Origin: Pohlia nutans
Taxonomy: Eukaryota; Streptophyta; Bryopsida; Bryales; Mniaceae
Direction of reading: 5' to 3'
Assembly (NCBI GenBank): GCA_022496805.1
Contig: CM040103.1
Coordinates: 5,846,001 to 5,910,000 of the forward strand
Length of the DNA stretch: 64,000 nt
Shown: piece after piece, positions 35,348 through 46,234 of the stretch
Position numbering within the stretch: position 1 is the stretch's first letter
Layout: every line of letters starts with the position of its first letter
The notes under the pieces: model-generated
What the model saw: only the letters and a program-made list of their open reading frames with translations
Databases searched by the model: none
What the model was told of the DNA's origin: nothing
Made by a program: the position numbers and the translations under genes

Positions 35348-35911
35348 CTTAAGACTTTGTCAATTAGGACTCTTAAAGAAAACCAAGGGTAGAGAGGTGA
35401 AGAAAAGCGAAAGGAAAGCTTGAGGCAAGGTTGTTTTCGTTCTTCCCAGTCACTTAGGGCACTTCGATCCAGACTGACCCACTTCCGAGTCACTGAGTGC
35501 ACTTGGGGATGGAATGACAGCCTGATTCTTTCATCACTCTGCTAAAAAAAACAGGTAGAGAGCTCTTGATTTCAAGAACTACGCTGAAGAAACCGGCTAA
35601 GGAGAAATAGCAACGCAAGTATTAGATGAACTTTAGATTGGTTCGGAAAGATCCCTGGCTTCCAGGCTTTTATTTGTGAAGGGATCATCGATTATGGTAG
35701 GATTGCATGGTCCAAGAAAACTTTAGAAGGTACTGTACGTATTAAAAAGAACAATCTTGAAATCAACAAAAATTTGTTGGAAGCTTTTGATTCTAGGTAG
35801 TCAAGAAGAGGAGTGCTTTGTACTAGGGTAGGATTGAATGTGCAGTGGAGCTTACCTCCTCCACCGAATGTTCTCGTTGATTGGAGGTAGGTTTCAATCT
35901 AGAGTCTTGAT
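35348..35911. other. Intergenic, no gene
   Basis: Moderate GC, several short open frames, none recognised. Confidence 0.4.
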
Positions 35912-36066
35912 GGCAATATTCGTTTAGTTGGGACTTTTCTACCATATTGGGACTTTTTGAAATCTACATCCAGCATATTGTCCACTGGATCTATGCCAGA
36001 TTGCCAGTTGTGGGTTTCAAAAAGTCCCAATATGATGGAAAAGTCCCAACTAAAACGAATATTGCC
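35912..36066 (+). mobile_element. Palindromic MITE, family G-like copy 3
   Basis: Arms of about 50 bp: GGCAATATTCGTTTAGTTGG opposite its complement, continuing through GGGACTTTTTGAAA. A more diverged member of the family. Confidence 0.75.
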
Positions 36067-36522
36067 ATATTGGCTTTCTTCTCCAGGAAGAACTGGAAAT
36101 CACCAAGCAATGTGTAGAATCTTACCCAGCACAACCATAGAAGAAGCACAATCTTCAGAAATACTGAGGCCTTGTCATCACGTTACAACTTTACATGTGA
36201 ATTATTGATATTTCACAATATAATCAGTTGAATAATTTGTCATATTAAAACCACGAATCCTTGGTCCGAAAGGAGAGTGTTCGATACCCTTGGGATGATA
36301 TGCTGCAGATTCTCGGAGGTTTGTACACACTCAAGGCCATATTCGTTATATTAAGATGTTTCACAGATTTTGAGACGGAATGCTAATTATTCATAAATTC
36401 ATTTTAAAATCAGTAATTGAAACCAAAAATATGTATAATGGTCAAATAGTGATTCTATAATGAAATTTTAAAAGTTGATGTTGTTACCCATTTTAAAAAA
36501 AATACTAGTAAAGAGAGAAATC
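36067..36522. other. Intergenic, no gene
   Basis: AT-rich. A GGCCATATTCGTTATATTAAG motif near 36340 recalls the family G end, but no partner is seen nearby. Confidence 0.4.
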
Positions 36523-36774
36523 CTCGGGGAGGCTACTTCCAAATATTATGTAACAACGTGCAAACAAAGATAGGGTCCCAAAAATTCTTTGAAGATAATT
36601 TATAAATGATTTATATTAATATAGGATGCTCACAATTCATTACAAGAATAAAAATGAGAAAATTCTTGAAATATTACTAATTATAGTAAGAATAAATTTT
36701 ATTTTTTAGGGTACTTTTAATTACCCTTTGTTCACACGTGATACTTAAAAGATACAAAGAGTGACCTCCCCAAG
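36523..36774 (+). mobile_element. hAT-type MITE (family H), intact copy
   Basis: Ends CTCGGGGAGG and, as complement, CTTGGGGAGGTCAC. The flanks GAGAAATC and GATAAATC match at 7 of 8 positions, as expected of an aged 8-bp hAT duplication. Confidence 0.8.
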
Positions 36775-37025
36775 GATAAATCGGTTATCTTTGAGTCGAA
36801 AATAAAAATGAGATTACGTAAAGTCTCAATATAAGTATATAACAAATATGGCCTTAATCCGGTTTAATTGCTGTAAGTTGGCCCGGCATGGGAAGCCATT
36901 CAGTTGCAAGCCTCTAAGCTTCGATCGCAAGAAGTGAAATGGCTCATATGAGTCATTCTACTCTTTGGATGTTTTCCTTCAGTTGCATCGATCATTGTTA
37001 AAATATGACAGGAACCCTCATAATT

Positions 37026-37279
37026 TAACCCCGGGGCTAAACTTGGGGTGGGGTAAAAGTGAGGGATATTTTCCCCGAGGCAGTTTTTTTTTCTATGCCG
37101 ATAAAAAGCACCATGGTTTTATCCTGATAAATTATGTTTTATCTTAGTAACTTAGGTTCGAGAAAGGGAATCAAAGTTTGAACCCCAACTCCCAATCTAC
37201 ACTTTTGGACACAGTGCTGATTGAGATAAAAAATGAGGCCAAACTATCCACTTTTTACCCCCGGAAAAAATGTTTGGGA
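37026..37279. repeat. Dispersed repeat family F, copy 2
   Basis: Same landmarks as 34752-34982. It begins close to TTTAACCCCGGGGCTAAAC. Confidence 0.6.
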
Positions 37280-37789
37280 CTTTGGCAATTTACTTACCAG
37301 ACTGCGACGCTCCCTCGACTGGAACGCTCCTTGATGCTTCAACTACCAGAGTCCCAGGCTCCGACTCTTCACCTACACATCACAAGGAGCCCTGACCATA
37401 TTACCAGGCAGTAACGGGTACATTCTAAGAATGATGGTACTAAGAATGATGGTAAATTCTAAGTAATCACTTGCTAAATTGTACAACTACTTTGCTATAA
37501 ACGGCAGTTTGGCAGTATGCATGTTTACTTCCGAGTGAGTTGGACAAGGTTCCCTTTGTATGTGCACAACGTTCGGAACACCCACTGTAATCCACACTCA
37601 ACACAGGAAGCGTATCAAGATCGAACCAGGGACTCTGGTTACTACAAATTCTAGACGTCCTGAACATTACCTGCCTTCACAAACCAACAGGCTTGAAGTC
37701 TTCTCATCAGGAGCCTATATATCTACCCGGAAAGCAAGGACTGCCCAGGTAGATCATGTAGCACAGTTTGTACATCTGCTTATGTACAT
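37280..37789. other. Intergenic, no gene
   Basis: Moderate GC with short open frames. No domain recognised. Confidence 0.4.
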
Positions 37790-37791
37790 TA

Positions 37792-38046
37792 CTCCCTCCG
37801 TCCCAAAGTTATTGTCATGTTTGAAAGTCATGTTTGAAAGTGCTTTTTTAAGTAGTTCAAAAAAATACTTCCTTGTGGCTAATTTTATTTAGGTTGTAAT
37901 GAACACATGCAATGTTCTTCAATCATTCTAGTGACATAATTTGGAACCTTTTTTAATCATGTTTCAAGATTACAATATGATCAATGAAATTGGTTCAAAG
38001 AAATACCAAGCAAACAAGTTGGACAATAACTTTGGGACGGAGGGAG
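37792..38046. mobile_element. Stowaway MITE (Tc1/mariner)
   Basis: Classic Stowaway ends CTCCCTCCGTCCCAAAG, perfectly inverted and extending inward through TTATTGTC. Flanked by TA on both sides. 255 bp, non-coding. Confidence 0.95.
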
Positions 38047-38212
38047 TACAATTTAACGTACTGTACAGCATGCACCCAGGTTCGTTTCCTTAATTTGCAG
38101 GTTTGTTAAATCTGGCATACGATTTCTCGTTGTCGATCACTTAAGCCTATTACATTCTTCCAGCATTTACTTGTTTTCATATTGTTGATTCAGGTTGACT
38201 TATGTATATAAT

Positions 38213-38628
38213 TCCCGGGGAGTGCACTTAAAGTTAAGACTAGGAATCACGTGAGTGCGTACTTTTGACCCCCCTATGTACATACTAAAAAATCACCTAA
38301 AAATTGTAAAAAAAATATGCAGTTGTTAAACACAATCTAAAGTTCTTGTTGTATAAATTTCAAAAAATAATCACTTGTACATATTTTTTAATTGATTTTT
38401 GAAGCAAAAAACAACACATTTTAGTGCAAACTTCTATCATTTCTTTTATAGGATTTTAGAAACATTTGGTCCTAAAATTTATACCAAATGATAGATATAT
38501 ACGTAATGATTTAGCCCCTAAAAAATATTAATTTAAAAACTATTTTAAGGCCAAGTATTGTAGGAGGTATGCTATTAAAACGCACTCACGTGTATTTCTA
38601 ATCTTCACTTTAAGTGCACTCCCCGGGA
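38213..38628. mobile_element. MITE with long inverted ends and 6-bp target duplication
   Basis: Ends TCCCGGGGAGTGCACTTAAA, inverted, with matches continuing through CACGTGAGTGCG. Flanked by TATAAT on both sides (38207-38212 and 38629-38634). The superfamily is not clear from the ends. Confidence 0.8.
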
Positions 38629-38634
38629 TATAAT

Positions 38635-39560
38635 TATGCGATTTGCACGAGAGTTTAGTCTACACCACCTTCCTATAGCAATAAATTGACTCGGTATGTA
38701 ACATAATTAAGTGAGGGTTAATTCATTGGGATTCTCATCAGTTAGTTGGTGTCGTCGTCAAGGTCATTGTTTGCAATTACGTCAAGGTCATCGTTGCCCT
38801 AAAACTTAGTGATGATAGACGTCTACACTCATCGATGGTTGACAGAGGCATTGTATTCATTATGCTACTAAGGCCATATTTGTTATATTGAGACTTTGCG
38901 CAGTCTCACTTTTATCCTTGACTCAAAGATATATTGTTTTATCTCTTTACAATTAGAATTAAAAAAAAAAAAAAAAAAAAACGCAACAACACCAACTCTT
39001 AGAATTTCGTTATAGAATCAGTATTTGAGCATTGTATTTTTTGGTTTCCATTACTATTTTTAGAATGAATTTTCGAATAACTAGCATTCCATCTCAAAAT
39101 CTGCAAAAAGTTTCAATATAACTCTGTAGGTAGACATAGACAACATCATGCAAGATTCTTCAGCTAACGAACTGATTGTTTGGCATCAAGGTTGAGGCAA
39201 GTTGATTAGATCACTTACGCCAACAAGCTTATGAATCCGTTGCCTAACTCATACGAACTGACTTAACCTCTAAAGGATGATGTTGGTTTGAGTATAGACC
39301 GAAGCTGGAGCGTATTTTCAGGGTGTGGGGTATACCGGACCCGTTTGCTACTACTGTAAAAGTGTTGGAGGAGCGCTGATTTTTTAGTGTAACCTCGATG
39401 CAGTCTTGAAGAGGGTTTTCAAGTTGCGATGAAACTCTGAGATTTGATGCGTGTAAGAGAAAATAGGGAGTGTGAGAAGTAGAGTCAGTACACATAACCT
39501 GTATTGCAAACCGTAGGCCATTTTGGCTTACAGCAATCCTGAAGGGGTTAATATCCTACC
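38635..39560. other. Intergenic, no gene
   Basis: Contains an A-run near 38960-38980. No recognisable gene until the kelch-like remnant. Confidence 0.45.
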
Positions 39561-40054
39561 ATGGATCAATATAACAATCAATTGGAGACATGTGAGAGCG
39601 TATCAATCGGAAGAGTCCTCCGGCTTCTTGTGGTGTGCGAAGAATGGAACCCTGTGGCATCTGAATGGCGACACTTGGGTATCCCTAAGCCCGCCTTTGT
39701 GTTGACAAGCCAGAATCCCGAGGACGCTCCCAATGTGACAATGGCTTACAATATCTTACTGGGTACCTGGATTGAAAATTTTATAGAGGTTGTAAATAAT
39801 TTTCACCTACCTCGAGATCTTTACATGCCTTTCAGGGTTGATAGGCTCGACTTCTGTGCTGAGCCATGTCGTCGACTGGCGGAGTTTCGTATCAAAACGT
39901 CCTTCCGAACAACATCATCAATCTCCGTTACACATACAAGGACGGCGACGAACTTCCCTGCAGTTCCACGTCTTCCTGGTAGTGCACTTGGCATGACGGT
40001 GGACACTTCCACAAGGCCCTACGGATTTAAACTCATCAGAGGCAATTGTCATGC

Positions 40055-40409
40055 GGTACATTCACAGTAACACGACCCAAGGAAACTGTAACCAGTGATT
40101 AATTTAACGGATTGTTGAGCAATAATCTTATCATATGAATTGATAATGCAATATAAATTAGTAACTACATATGATATATGTCATTATACAATATACTAAA
40201 GTTTGACGATGTTTGGGATGTTATTGCGACTAAAATATGGTCGTAACCAATCGTTAATAACAACTAAAATGTGCTAAAATGTTCAAAATATGTTACAAAA
40301 TGTCCTTAAATTTTTCTAATATCTATATAAATTGAAGATATTATTTTCTAAGCACTCATCAAGAGTCGTTATAACTGGGCGGGGTTGATCGTGTTACTGT
40401 GAATGTACC
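40055..40409. mobile_element. MITE, GGTACATTCACAG family, copy 1
   Basis: Inverted ends GGTACATTCACAGTAACACG, perfect over about 20 bp. Flanked by CATGC on both sides. Its interior matches copy 2 (40736-41432) and includes the intact TTAA site (40254-40257) used by the nested element in copy 2. Confidence 0.9.
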
Positions 40410-40735
40410 CATGCAGACACTCTGATTTTAGACTCACGGACAAACACATGGGAAACTAAACCTTCTGGCATGGTCCGTCGTAAAGAGCTTCGCACATGCC
40501 CCAGCCCAAAGCTTTGTGTGCAATGCGACGGACTCATGTATGTTTGGTCAGACTGCGACGAGATACAAGTGTACTCACTTGAAGAAGATCAGTAGAGCAC
40601 ACTAAACCCACCACCACTACATGATGCATCGAGCGCACTGCCGCCACGTGAATCGGATTGGCTTTGGCTGGAGCAATGGCAAAGCCAGAATTATCCGGGA
40701 GAATTATCCGGGCGCTGTCGATTTTGTGGGAGGTG

Positions 40736-41432
40736 GGTACATTCACAGTAACACGACCCAAGGAAACCGTAACTAGTGATTAATTTAACGGATTGTTAAG
40801 CAATAATCTTATCATACGAATTGATAATGCAATATAAATTAGTAACTATATATAATATATGTCATTATACAATATACTAAAGTTTGACGAGATTTGGGAA
40901 GTTATTGGTACTCCAAAACGACTAAAATATGGTCGTGACCAGTTGTTAACCCCTAAACGTCCCATCGTCCAGAAACTGGATCATGAATGTATTCGAAGCC
41001 TTGTAACTTTCTCATACAATCTCGGACAACTTTCATCCAAGTCAACTTTGCAAGCCTATTAAATTCTCTACCAATTAGAGTAAATCTCTTGTGATAGAGA
41101 GATGTTGAAATTTTTTGAGAGGCCTCCAAATGCAAGTATGTCAAATTTGTTGGGTAGATTTCATGCATGCTATGGTCCTGTCATGTATACCTCATGTACA
41201 TTTGAGTCATGCTAATATCTATTATTTTATGAGGCTAGCATCTACTTGTGTTCAAAGGATTGGTACGTTTAGGGGTTAATAACGACTAAAATGTGCTAAA
41301 ATGTTCAAAATATGTTGCAAAATGTCCTTAAATTTTTATAATATCTACATAAATTGAAGATATTATTTTCTAAGCACTCACCAAGAGTCATTATAATTGG
41401 GCGGGGTTGGCTCGTTTTATTGTGAATGCACC
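40736..41432. mobile_element. MITE, GGTACATTCACAG family, copy 2, with nested TTAA element
   Basis: Ends GGTACATTCACAGTAACACG and a diverged complement GGTGCATTCACAATAAAACG. The flanks AGGTG and AGGTA match at four of five bases. It is about 363 bp without the nested 334-bp element. Confidence 0.85.
40946..41279 (-). mobile_element. TTAA-flanked piggyBac-like MITE, family B, with unfilled-site proof
   Basis: Ends TTAACCCCTAAACGTCCC and GGTACGTTTAGGGGTTAA, with imperfect hairpin GTCCAGAAACTGGAT inside the left end. The unfilled site in the sister MITE reads CCAATCGTTAATAACAACTA, and the filled site reads CCAGTTG, TTAA, element, TTAA, TAACGACTA. Insertion therefore duplicated exactly TTAA. Inverted relative to 32939-33268. 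Confidence 0.95.
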
Positions 41433-41816
41433 AGGTAGATGGATAGTGAGGCAACCACCACCACATGCATCGCAGGACCAAAATTATCCTGTGAACACGA
41501 GTGTTGGAAATAGACATACAGTTATCCCACCACTACACGCACCACAGAATATATTTCCGTCGCCATCACATGCACAGGATTTTCGTGGTCTGGGGCATTG
41601 GCAGAGCAAGATTTATGCTGTGAGCCACAATGACGTACCAACACTGTCGGTGTGGAAGCTCGTCGATCGTCCTGCGCATGAATGGTGTGAGTATGCACGG
41701 ATTCCACCCGAGCTCTTCACGTTTCTCCTAAAACCGGGGACTACTCTGCCCATCGTCATAACGCATTGTGAGGAGTATTTTCTTATGCATGTCTTGGGAA
41801 TTCAGATGCCAACGTG

Positions 41817-42602
41817 ATGATGCGAAGACGCCGGTATATTCTCTTCTGCATTGCGTCCCGGACATGGAAGATTCTGCAGCCAGTGCGCGTGTAGAAATCG
41901 ATCAGTAGAAAGTTGGTTGAATTAATTTATCAAAAACCGTGAAAAAATAATATCAAGAGTAGGTGCCGTATATTGATCATTTTTGATTCCTTGAAATCTA
42001 TATTGATCTTTTTTGATTCCTTGAAATCTAGATAGATTGAAGTATGTAGTACCAGATTCAGTTTATTAAATTCGTTGCAATATTAGAGTTAATCGAAAAG
42101 TCAGCTCAAAGAGGAAAGTTTTAGCAAACTCCTCTTGAACTCATATTGAAATATAAATAGACCAAAAACTAGTTCATGATGAGTTGGGAGACAATCTAAA
42201 ACAAGCCACTGTCATTATTCTCCATACCTCGCAATGACTCCCACACCTTCTACCTAACCTCCAAGCCCATGGCACACAAGGGGACAATCTATGACACGAC
42301 ACTATTCAACCCAAGTATAGCTCAAAAGAGAGGTTAGAAGTAGAGCAAAAAGGGAGGTTAGATGGGCTTCTTTTCGGTTAACTCTATTATGATCCACATA
42401 GTTGAATTGAGAGAGGTTGGTTTCAGGAGGTTCCAAACACATTCAAGTACACTTCCAAGTGGTCACCATTCCATTCTAAGCTCAGTCTACGTATAATGCG
42501 CATAATTTTCCATAGTAAAATGTTGAGCAATTCGGACTGGTGTATGTTGTTGCCGTGATTATTGAATGAAGTGAACCGTGATCCATGTTTATGAAGTTTG
42601 TA
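41817..42602. other. Intergenic, no gene
   Basis: Contains a 30-bp tandem duplication ending TTTGATTCCTTGAAATCTA near 41973-42031. No gene. Confidence 0.5.
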
Positions 42603-42717
42603 CGCTAGTAGCAAACATGTCGTTTTCATTCCTCATTTTGTGGAAACAATGAATAGTGGCGGAGTATTATACTTGCGTTTCTGTCTTCTTGTGACCAAAA
42701 CTACTCATCAGCACTAA

Positions 42718-43454
42718 GGTTGATTGTCCTAAAACCACCAACTTAAGCAATATGGACTATTTTTGGCAGTCACAAATTCGAAAAAAAGTATATGACTGCA
42801 TTCGAAATAGGTTTTGGTGAGGATTGCAAAAATTTGCAACATCTAATTCGCATTTGTTAATTTTATACAAAATTCCAAAGTGGAAAGTAACCTGTGAGCC
42901 AAATCGAACCTCTAGGTTTCCCCATGTTCACACTCTGTTGTTCCTAATTCCGCTCATGAGCTAACCCAAAACCACCAACTATTTCTTCGCAATGCTTGGT
43001 GTGCCATTGATCTCCTTCAATAGTGAAATTGGTGGTTTTAGATCTCAACTGTGGTGGCCCCAAGAAAAAGTCTACTAACACGCAATTTGCTATTTACGCA
43101 CTTGGCCATATAATCATGCACTTGGTCCCCGGAAGCATTAAAAATATTGTCGTAAAAATTTCTCTAAAAAACAACCATTTTTGTCGTTCTACAATTACTT
43201 TCATTGTCAACAAACAATTATTTAATTTAATTTTTATTCTTATCTTTATCTTTTATCTTTATCTTTTATTTTATTTTTTCTTTTATCTTTTCTTTATCTT
43301 GTTTCATTTATCTTATTTCTTTCTTGTCTTCAATTTATTTTCCTTCTTGTCTTCCTTCTTGTCTTCTTCTTTTTCTTCTATTTTTTTTCATTCCTCTTGT
43401 GGCAGCCGCAAATCCTTCGCCCGCACCAAAGACAAAAAAAGTAAAAAAAAAAAG

Positions 43455-43491
<37 letters not shown>

Positions 43492-43594
43492 AGTTCGTCT
43501 TCTTTTTTGTTTGGGGCTCATGAACCCTGAAAATAGAAATTTAAAAAAATAAAAATTTAGGGTTCAGCCGCCGGCGGCTGAACCCTAAACGGCA

Positions 43595-43643
<49 letters not shown>

Positions 43644-43920
43644 TTTTTTTTTTTTTTTCGATTTTTAGTCTGCTGTGCGCTAGAGGGTGCGCGGCCGCGC
43701 ACCCTTTGCCTCATTTTCTCCTCTCCTCCTCTCCTCTCTCCCTCTCTCCCTCTCTCCCTCTCTCCCTCTCTCCCTCTTCTTCTCTCTCCCTCTTCTTCAA
43801 GAGAGGGAGAGAGGGAGAGAGGGAGAGAGGAGAGGAGGAGAGGAGAAAATGAGGCAAAGGGTGCGCGGCCGCGCACCCTCTAGCGCACAGCAGACTAAAA
43901 ATCGAAAAAAAAAAAAAAAA

Positions 43921-43973
<53 letters not shown>

Positions 43974-44076
43974 TGCCGTTTAGGGTTCAGCCGCCGGCGG
44001 CTGAACCCTAAATTTTTATTTTTTTAAATTTCTATTTTCAGGGTTCATGAGCCCCAAACAAAAAAGAAGACGAACT

Positions 44077-44113
<37 letters not shown>

Positions 44114-44538
44114 CTTTTTTTTTTTACTTTTTTTGTCTTTGGTGCGGGCGAAGGATTTGCGGCTGCCACAAGAGGAATGAAAAAAAATAGAAGAAAAAGA
44201 AGAAGACAAGAAGGAAGACAAGAAGGAAAATAAATTGAAGACAAGAAAGAAATAAGATAAATGAAACAAGATAAAAAAAAGATAAAAGAAAAAATAAAAT
44301 AAAAGATAAAGATAAAAGATAAAGATAAGAATAAAAATTAAATTAAATAATTGTTTGTTTACAATGAAAGTAATTGTAGAACGACAAAAATGGTTGTTTT
44401 TTAGAGAAATTTTTACACAAAAAATTTTAAGCAAGATTTGCTCATGAAATGAATCCACTTGACCAAGTGCATAAATAGCGAATTGCATGTTCTACATGTC
44501 ATAATTGGGGGAGGTGGTGGTTTTAGGACATCCTACTT
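42718..44538. mobile_element. TAA-flanked element nested in the CACTA-like copy
   Basis: Inverted GTCCTAAAACCACCA near each end, with TAA on both sides (42715-42717 and 44539-44541). The relative at 45219 has uninterrupted AGCACTAACACAACC at this place. The outermost bases match poorly, so the ends are approximate. Confidence 0.6.
43077..44490. mobile_element. Foldback (giant palindrome) transposable element, copy 2
   Basis: Same architecture as 5304-6741, with two near-identical inverted arms of about 700 bp meeting near 43798. Each arm has AACACGCAATTTGC-type ends, the pyrimidine tract, A/T homopolymers, the TTTAGGGTTCAGCCGCCGG palindrome (43556-43589 on the left), GCGCGGCCGCGC and a CT/GA centre. 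TCTAC occurs next to both ends (43071-43075 and 44491-44495), with one extra T at the left. Open frames in the arms are low-complexity artefacts. Confidence 0.85.
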
Positions 44539-44617
44539 TAACACAGCCCATGTGCCTGGTGCCGTTTCATTTCTTTTTCATTTATAATAAGTGAAAAACA
44601 ACACATTAGTTGTCTTG

Positions 44618-45218
44618 TTTGTCTTTGTTCCTAGCTGGTAACGGCCAATGAGGTTCTATTGTTTTCTTTTTGCACTCAATTTTCATCATTTTTGTCAAAA
44701 AAATAAAATAAAAATTCTTCTTATAATTATTATTACATTTTTAAGCAGTAGTGCGTGAAAACTTGATCACCCTTCTCTTAGAACTAGCTATACTATAGAT
44801 GGGAACCTAAAGAAGACTCAGAAGCAGGGCGCTTCTAGACACTTAGTGAGTGGCCTTTCTACTCTTCCTAATGTTAGTAAATGACGTTACAAAGGAATCC
44901 AGGTAACTATGCAAAATCAGTAAGGCAAGGTGCTGATCACTAACTGTAGTTGTACCCAAATCAAACTTCGGTTAAAGCCACTAAGTGGCTGTATTTTTGT
45001 ACTTCCTATAGCATGTTAATATAGAAATAGTGCTAGAGCATCATGGGCCGGCACGGAAAGTTGAAACAACTGGTCACATCTCCATGTCGAATCAACCTCC
45101 CAACATTGCAGTTTCAATGCAGAATTTGCACCAGTTTTTAGCATACTTAGAATCATGAATAGCTGAAAATTTGAACTAACAGAACATGATAAACCTTTAA
45201 GATCGTACCCCGTTGCAT
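44618..45218. other. Intergenic, no gene
   Basis: No recognised gene. Confidence 0.45.
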
Positions 45219-45580
45219 CACTAGTAGCAAATCTGTCGTTTTTCATTCCTCATTTCGTGGAAAACAGTGAATAGTGGCGGAATATTATACTTAAGTTTTT
45301 GTTTCCTTGTGACCCAAACTACTCATTAGTCTCCTTCTGTAGGTTTTCTTGTGGGTTTTTTAGATTGTGAAAATTTGCTTTACAAAAAAAATTGACGCCA
45401 GAGGTCTTGCCTCTCGGTCCACTGATGTTTGTACTGTGCTTTGCATTGGAATAAACGTCCTCTGTTTTTTTTTTTTTTTTTAAAAACTACTCATTAGCAC
45501 TAACACAACCTATGTGCTTGGCGCCGTTTCATTTCTTTTTCATTTATAGTAAGTGAAAAACGACACATTTCCTTCTAGTG
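45219..45580. mobile_element. CACTA-like MITE with CAT target duplication
   Basis: Ends CACTAGTAGCAAATCTGTCG and, as complement, CACTAGAAGGAAATGTGTCG, both continuing TTTTTCA. Flanked by CAT on both sides. It carries a SINE-like insertion at 45330-45483. Confidence 0.9.
45330..45483 (+). mobile_element. SINE-like retroposon with T tail and 14-bp target duplication
   Basis: Flanked by AAACTACTCATTAG on both sides (45316-45329 and 45484-45497). It ends in a run of 17 T residues after GGAATAAACGTCCTCTG, recalling plant Au-type SINEs, whose 3' end is T-rich. No pol III boxes are visible, so it is probably 5' truncated. Confidence 0.65.
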
Positions 45581-45583
45581 CAT

Positions 45584-46075
45584 CCACATAACAAGAGTCA
45601 GTCACGGTGTAAAGCGATAGACGTCCTTCTCAAAAATTTATTATTGTCATCAAATACAGAGGCAGCCCGGGAGGCCGTTAACCCCCGGGTAACCAACCTT
45701 GCAGAGCCATACCCTTTGACTGAATGGTTACAGCTTAGAAAGTTTAGAGCCTGGGTAAGTACGAACTCTTATAAACCTCTGCAGGGTTAATTACCTGGGG
45801 CTAATGGCCTCCAGAGCGCCCAGTAATATCTGTGTGTCAACGAGGGTGAACTCGCCTCGATCTCACACTAGCGGGCGACAGAAAGCGCAGCCACAAACTA
45901 TCAAATAATCTAAATCGAGGTAAGTCTAGCAATAAAGAAATTAATGATCCGGAGCCAGCCGGGGCCATGCTCCAATACATGCTCGAAGGAGTTCGATCAC
46001 TAACTGTGGGCTACTGATTGAGCGCAGCCACCAAAAATTCTCAGAAAATCAACATACTACGTATAACTAAACGAT
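45584..46075. other. Unassigned GC-richer segment
   Basis: Higher GC than its surroundings. It contains CACTAGCGGGCGACAGAAAGC near 45888, which recalls the CACTAG..GTCGCTTT ends nearby. It may be part of a larger CACTA-type relic. No protein recognised. Confidence 0.3.
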
Positions 46076-46214
46076 CACTAGAAGGAAACTGGTCGCTTCT
46101 CACTGCTGTTTTGAGCCATTCCAGAGTTGGTAAGTGCTGTGGGTCACGTAAGACATTGATCAGTTAAATCGATTTCAGTCAGCGCAGTGGAAAGCGACGG
46201 GTTTCCTTTTAGTG
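46076..46214. mobile_element. Short CACTA-like MITE
   Basis: 139 bp with ends CACTAGAAGGAAACTGGTCG and, as complement, CACTAAAAGGAAACCCGTCG, extended by CACTGC. The 3-bp flanks (GAT and TTG) do not match. It ends about 20 bp beyond the pectate lyase stop codon. Confidence 0.65.
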
Positions 46215-46234
46215 TTGGAAGCTCTGATTTGATT

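Larger units (their letters stand above)
39561..41816 (+). pseudogene. Kelch-repeat (F-box/kelch-like) gene remnant broken by two MITEs
   Basis: Segments read as kelch-type beta-propeller blades. Upstream is LRLLVVCEEWNPVASEWRHL. After MITE 1 (40055-40409) comes LILDSRTNTWETKPSG, then GLMYVWSDCDEIQVYSLEED, which ends in a TAG. After MITE 2 (40736-41432) come a proline-rich linker and SVWKLVDRPAHEWCEYARIP followed by PELFTFLLKPG. Removing MITE 1 and one CATGC restores a continuous frame (RGNCHADTLILDS). A stop near 40592 and a frame change at MITE 2 remain, so the gene is dead. No F-box motif is visible upstream, so the F-box assignment is inferred from the kelch blade style only. Confidence 0.65.
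42603..44617. mobile_element. CACTA-like element holding two further nested insertions
   Basis: Its left end CGCTAGTAGCAAACATGTCG and interior (ATGAATAGTGGCGGAGTATT) match the complete relative at 45219-45580. Its right part (GCCGTTTCATTTCTTTTTCA) reappears after the nested elements. The right terminus is eroded near 44617. Confidence 0.65.

Noticed and set aside
37600..37650. Minus-strand GGTTCGATCTT resembling a pol III B box
   Set aside because: It deviates from the B-box consensus, and there is no A box, tail or target duplication.
45665..45800. GTTAACCCCCGGG and AGGGTTAATTACC as possible TTAA element ends
   Set aside because: Their spacing and inner sequence do not form an inverted pair, and neither matches the CCCYTWAACG pattern.
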